64,000 nucleotides of DNA, from contig OX235270.1 in the NCBI GenBank assembly GCA_944472135.2, positions 76,827,168-76,891,167 of the forward strand, written 5' to 3'. This document shows, one piece after another, positions 60,699 to 64,000 of this stretch (positions are counted from its first letter, which is position 1; each line of letters begins with the position of its first letter). The position numbers and the translations under genes are program-made. The DNA is from Trichobilharzia regenti. Taxonomy: Eukaryota; Platyhelminthes; Trematoda; Strigeidida; Schistosomatidae. Under the pieces are notes generated by a model. It had not been told where the DNA came from. It was given only the letters and a program-made list of their open reading frames with translations, and ran no database searches.

Positions 60699-61516
60699 TT
60701 ACAAGAAAACCAGATGGTAGCATAAGAAGAAATTTGCATAGAAAAAGCACTAGGACAGGACAATATACACATTTTCACAGCTTCGTTCCTATCAAGTATA
60801 AAAGAAATTTAGTGAAGACCCTCAGCCACAGAGTTAGAGCTATATGCTCAGAAGAAGTAATTGAAGATGAATTAAGCATTGTATATGATACTTTGATCGA
60901 AAATGGCTATCCCGAAAAATTTATCAAGAAACATATGGCAAAGAAAAAGGAAAAGGAGCACTCACTATCTGTAAAAAAGAAGCCTCTTTATATACGACTA
61001 CAATTCATGGGCGATATACCAAGCGAGATAGTTGCGAAGAAATTAAGAAAATCAGTTCAAAGAACTTTTACTGCTGGCGAACTACACGTCTTATTCTCTA
61101 CACGACCGATGGTGATTCCTCGACTGAAAGATGAAGTACCTAGACTAGCCACTTCTAATTGTATCTATCAATTCAACTGCGCTTGTGGAGCCAGTTATAT
61201 TGGCCGTTGCTCTAGGAACTTGATTTTTCGTGCTCGAGAACATCTCCCAGCATGGCTAAGTAAAGGTGTAGTGAAAACTATTAACAGCTCGATATTGGAA
61301 CATCTGGTGCAAACAGGACACAAAGCCAGCGTAGATGAATCCTTCTCTATATTATACCGGGTGCCAAATAAATTACCAAAAACATCGAAGCACCGCAGGC
61401 TCCAAACAGCAGAGGCTATTGCGATTCGCCTCAAACAACCAGCACTCTGTGTCCAAAAGAAGCAAGTCCAACCCCTACTATTGCCCTGGCCTTCAGTAGA
61501 AGCTATAAACTCATGA
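60650..61516 (+). pseudogene. Penelope-like C-terminal domain with GIY-YIG endonuclease
   Basis: The shifted frame holds the RT thumb (IAFLDVLITRKPDGSIRR, GQYTHFHSFVPIKYK) and the GIY-YIG nuclease: CIYQFNCACGASYIGRCSRN, REHLPAWL, a conserved HLVQTGH and a final ETAEAIAIRLKQPALC-like run (TAEAIAIRLKQP). In Penelope-like elements this nuclease cuts the target for priming. Upstream break: the frame joins the RT by a shift, so a fusion protein is not made from this copy. Confidence 0.87.
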
Positions 61517-61664
61517 ATTTGTACTATTATCTTTCTTAATGTTTCTGACATTCAGCTTATTCTATGTTGATGCGATTCAGGTGTAATTTATCAATATTAT
61601 TGATGTTATTTAAACATTAATGTCGTTTATAACACTAATTCATTCATTCACTATAATGTATATA

Positions 61665-61720
61665 TAAATGTAGAGCCTGATGATGCATTTATCGAAAAGA
61701 GAACTCTTTGTTCAGTATCC
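61665..61720 (+). ncRNA. Hammerhead-like motif in Penelope-like tail
   Basis: CTGATGA at 61679-61685, GAAA after ATC, a stem AAGAG/CTCTT and arms GAGC/GTTC. Stem II is weak (GAT/ATC with overlap), so the fold is uncertain. Confidence 0.4.
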
Positions 61721-61820
61721 ATTCACTTACCACTTACCGCACACAGAAAAATGCTAACTAAGACTTTCTTCGTCATTTTATAAATATCAGTTAAAAAGTA
61801 TGTAAGCTACACTGCTTTGT

Positions 61821-62022
61821 GCGTCGGTGGCACAGTAGTTAGGACTCTCGCCGACCATGCACATGGTCCGAGGTTCGATCCCCTGCCGACGAACACCTGA
61901 TATCTAGGGTCGACCTGCAAAATTTGGGCTACCGATATCACATGCTGAAAATTCCATACTTGTACCAAAAATGCAGTGTGGAATCAAGCTGTAATCAAAA
62001 ATAAAAAAAGATAAATAAAATA
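61821..62022 (+). mobile_element. SINE-B, well-preserved copy
   Basis: Head GCGTCGGTGGCACAGTAG, B box GGTTCGATCCC, body ACCTGATATCTAGGGTCG to GGAATCAAGCTGTAATC and an A-rich tail. The head is close to that of SINE-C, while the body and tail differ. Confidence 0.88.
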
Positions 62023-62191
62023 ATAGCAATGAAGCCATCGCTTAACACTAGTCTAAAACTGTGCATCCAAAACTGTTGAGGTATCAGCAATTTGAGCAGC
62101 GAATATCCCATGCAATTCACAGATAAACATATCAAATTCTGGAATTCACTGGGACGCTCATTAATTTCAAAAATAGTTTGTCTTTAGTCCT

Positions 62192-62422
62192 GCGTCGGTG
62201 GCACAGCAGTAGAATGTTCGCCTGCCGTGCATGTGGTTCGAGGTCCGATCCCCGGCTGACTCACTTCATCAACTCACTGAGCCTGAAATAAGACTGGTCA
62301 ACACGGAGTGCTGGGCATTAGGCTAACAACCCCATACCACAAAAAAAAACACCATTGCTACCGAAACTTCACACCTTTAGCTTGAAACCCTATTTTCCAC
62401 TGGAAACGTAAAGGAATAAAAC
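62192..62422 (+). mobile_element. SINE-C copy
   Basis: Head GCGTCGGTGGCACAGCAG with CGATCCCC, body AACTTCACACC and tail CCCTATTTTCCACTGG. It follows SINE-B and precedes SINE-A with small gaps. Confidence 0.83.
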
Positions 62423-62429
62423 TAAACTT

Positions 62430-62645
62430 GTTAAGTTAGAGCTGGAATTCATAGGCCATTGGATCGGGTCCCAGTGGCTCAATGGTCTGCAAGTCCGCTT
62501 TGTAACCAGAAGTTTCTGCATCCGAGTCTCAGTGAGTGTGAACTGATGAATAGCACCAAAATGGAATGGGTGTGGGGACCAGCAGTCCAAGATTTTCCAG
62601 TGGTTCCCTAGTCGATATCAGCCGACGATGAGTCCTGGAACATTC
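62430..62645 (+). mobile_element. SINE-A copy, degenerate
   Basis: Head GGCTCAATGGTCTGCAAG, TTTGTAACCAGAAG and mutated B box, a ruined hammerhead module (AACTGATGAATAGC) and tail GATTTTCCAGTGGTTCC. Confidence 0.78.
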
Positions 62646-64000
62646 CGAAAAATATTGTGTTTAAAATTCGACTTTGATTAGACTTGAGTAAAGATGCACA
62701 TTTACTGATTTCTCCTCTGGTTGAAAAGTATTTTTCATAAAACTATCTAACATCTTAGCTTCTCGTAACCTGTTGTGTGGCACTGTTCACTAGTTTAATA
62801 AAAAGTAAAACTGTGTCCTAACTAATTTACTGCTTAAAATTTTGAGTGCAATGAATAGCTAATAGTCCTATAAAGTTGTTCACATCCTATCCTGTGCTGT
62901 ATTGTCATTGCAGTAGCTTCACCTGCTATAGTGGTTGTCGTGGCTCATGCGCTAGGCATTCATTCAGTAAATAAACATCCAGTGAGTGTCCTCTCCTTCT
63001 TTTTAAAAATATTGCACTTCAGAACCATATCTTTGAAGCCTAGTAATATTAACTTAATGCTAAAATTGATATTCTACTCATAGCTTATGATGCTAATATG
63101 AAATAAATTGACTGATTTGCCATGCCAGTGCAAAGTTATACGAAGTGTACTCACCCACGCGTGATAAATCAAATTTAACCATGTGGGGAACTAGCAAAGG
63201 TATGGTAGATGAAACTCTCAATCATGCAGACGAAGCCAAGGAGACAATTGCCAAGATGAATTACCTCTAAAGCTGATGAGGTATTATTTCAGTCTTCAAA
63301 AACCATGTGTTACATGATTTCAGTATCTGAATTTTTGTACTGAACCTTTTTCAATATAGCCACTGGCTAGAAGTGACTCCGTTATTACCACTGTTTCTGC
63401 AGAAACGATTGCATCTAGGGGCATCAGCATTTCAATAATTCAAAAGCTTGTTTGAACGATATGAACATCTTTGATTCTGTGATGTCATTTTAAGACAACG
63501 GAGGCAGGAGTTCTGATATGGGCTACCAATGGCATCCCAGAGGCTTGTATACCTTTTCATAATTTGTCAGTCCTAGAAATAGTTGAAAAAATGTAGACAT
63601 AGTCGGCCCATAGAGTACTGTCATACGACAGAGGCTAGATGCGTTGTCCTAAAGTCCCTGCACAACCCTCATAACTATTTTTGCGATGGTTGGATGAAAC
63701 ATGCAAATCAGTGGCCTAGAAGTCACCATATACGGCTGAGAACCTAAATCAATTATAAAGATGTTTTAGCTTCCTTTTTTATTCTCCTTTCCAAAGTGGT
63801 ATCAGGTGATGAACTCTCTATTTTAGGCATATTTCACAAGCGCATTTAGTTTTTTTTCAGTTATTTTTATTTCTCTTCCTCTCATACTTCTGTGACGTTA
63901 TTTTGTATGGATCATATCTTAACACTAATACTGTGCCAAGTAACTAAAATAGTGGCTAACAGAAAAACTTTTCGTACATCTAAATGCATATAATTATGCC
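62646..64000. other. Right end, no gene seen
   Basis: A short frame at 63181-63270 (+) and a donor-like GGTGAGT on the minus strand near 63148 are not enough to call an exon. No repeat match found. Confidence 0.45.

Larger units (their letters stand above)
59661..61740 (+). mobile_element. Penelope-like element, nearly intact
   Basis: A reverse-transcriptase domain followed by a GIY-YIG endonuclease, the defining order of Penelope-like elements. The readable frame starts at 59661 (after a stop at 59658) with LPELERFKSSLVDCC. The N-terminal part may extend, decayed, into 59400-59660. A non-coding tail from 61517 ends near 61740. Confidence 0.9.

Noticed and set aside
63120..63270. Possible exon: donor-like GGTGAGT on the minus strand and a 29-codon plus frame.
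   Set aside because: Minus frames upstream of the donor contain stops or no spectrin-like pattern; the plus frame has no support.

Overview
This 64-kb window looks like a piece of a trematode genome, most probably a blood fluke of the genus Schistosoma; the species cannot be told from the sequence. The reasons are an AT-rich sequence with long introns, hammerhead-ribozyme short interspersed elements (SINEs) that match the schistosome Sm-alpha family as I remember it, a Penelope-like element with a GIY-YIG domain, and many decayed non-LTR retrotransposon (LINE) copies.

The only cellular gene I can support lies on the minus strand across most of the window. It encodes a giant coiled-coil protein of the spectrin superfamily, most like a beta-type spectrin. 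I assembled eleven exons from splice sites and reading-frame phase: 57563-56706, 51144-50369, 48479-47426, 45635-45327, 34192-34014, 26532-26442, 20193-20014, 17292-17154, 10371-9995, 2577-2417 and 1370-1208. All ten exon-exon joins agree in phase, giving 4287 nt or 1429 codons. The start, any actin-binding domain, and the C-terminus lie outside the window or were not found. Two large exons (50369-51144 and 47426-48479) carry long acidic low-complexity insertions.

The introns are filled with mobile DNA. LINE copies lie at 20259-23141 (longest, inactivated), 28290-29325, and as minus-strand 3' fragments at 4440-5110, 17875-18870, 34440-34750, 40895-42000 and 42680-42960. Penelope-like elements include a nearly intact copy at 59661-61740, a tail fragment at 32300-33230, and a diverged second family at 7485-9727 (+) and 13703-14975 (-) whose copies have terminal inverted repeats. 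Several tRNA-derived SINE families are present: a tRNA-Thr-like family (SINE-A), two families sharing one tRNA-like head but with different tails (SINE-B and SINE-C), an Sm-alpha-like family and a second hammerhead family. SINE-C ends in the same 3' sequence as the LINEs, which points to the LINEs as the source of its mobility.

The most interesting signal is the abundance of hammerhead ribozyme modules. Two sequence-intact modules sit head-to-head in an inverted pair (12124-12540), a second hammerhead family lies at 19074-19133, and a hammerhead-derived module sits inside the tRNA-Thr SINE. Hammerhead elements are found as inverted or head-to-head pairs at about five places. Long stretches between these features are AT-rich intronic sequence in which I see no gene.
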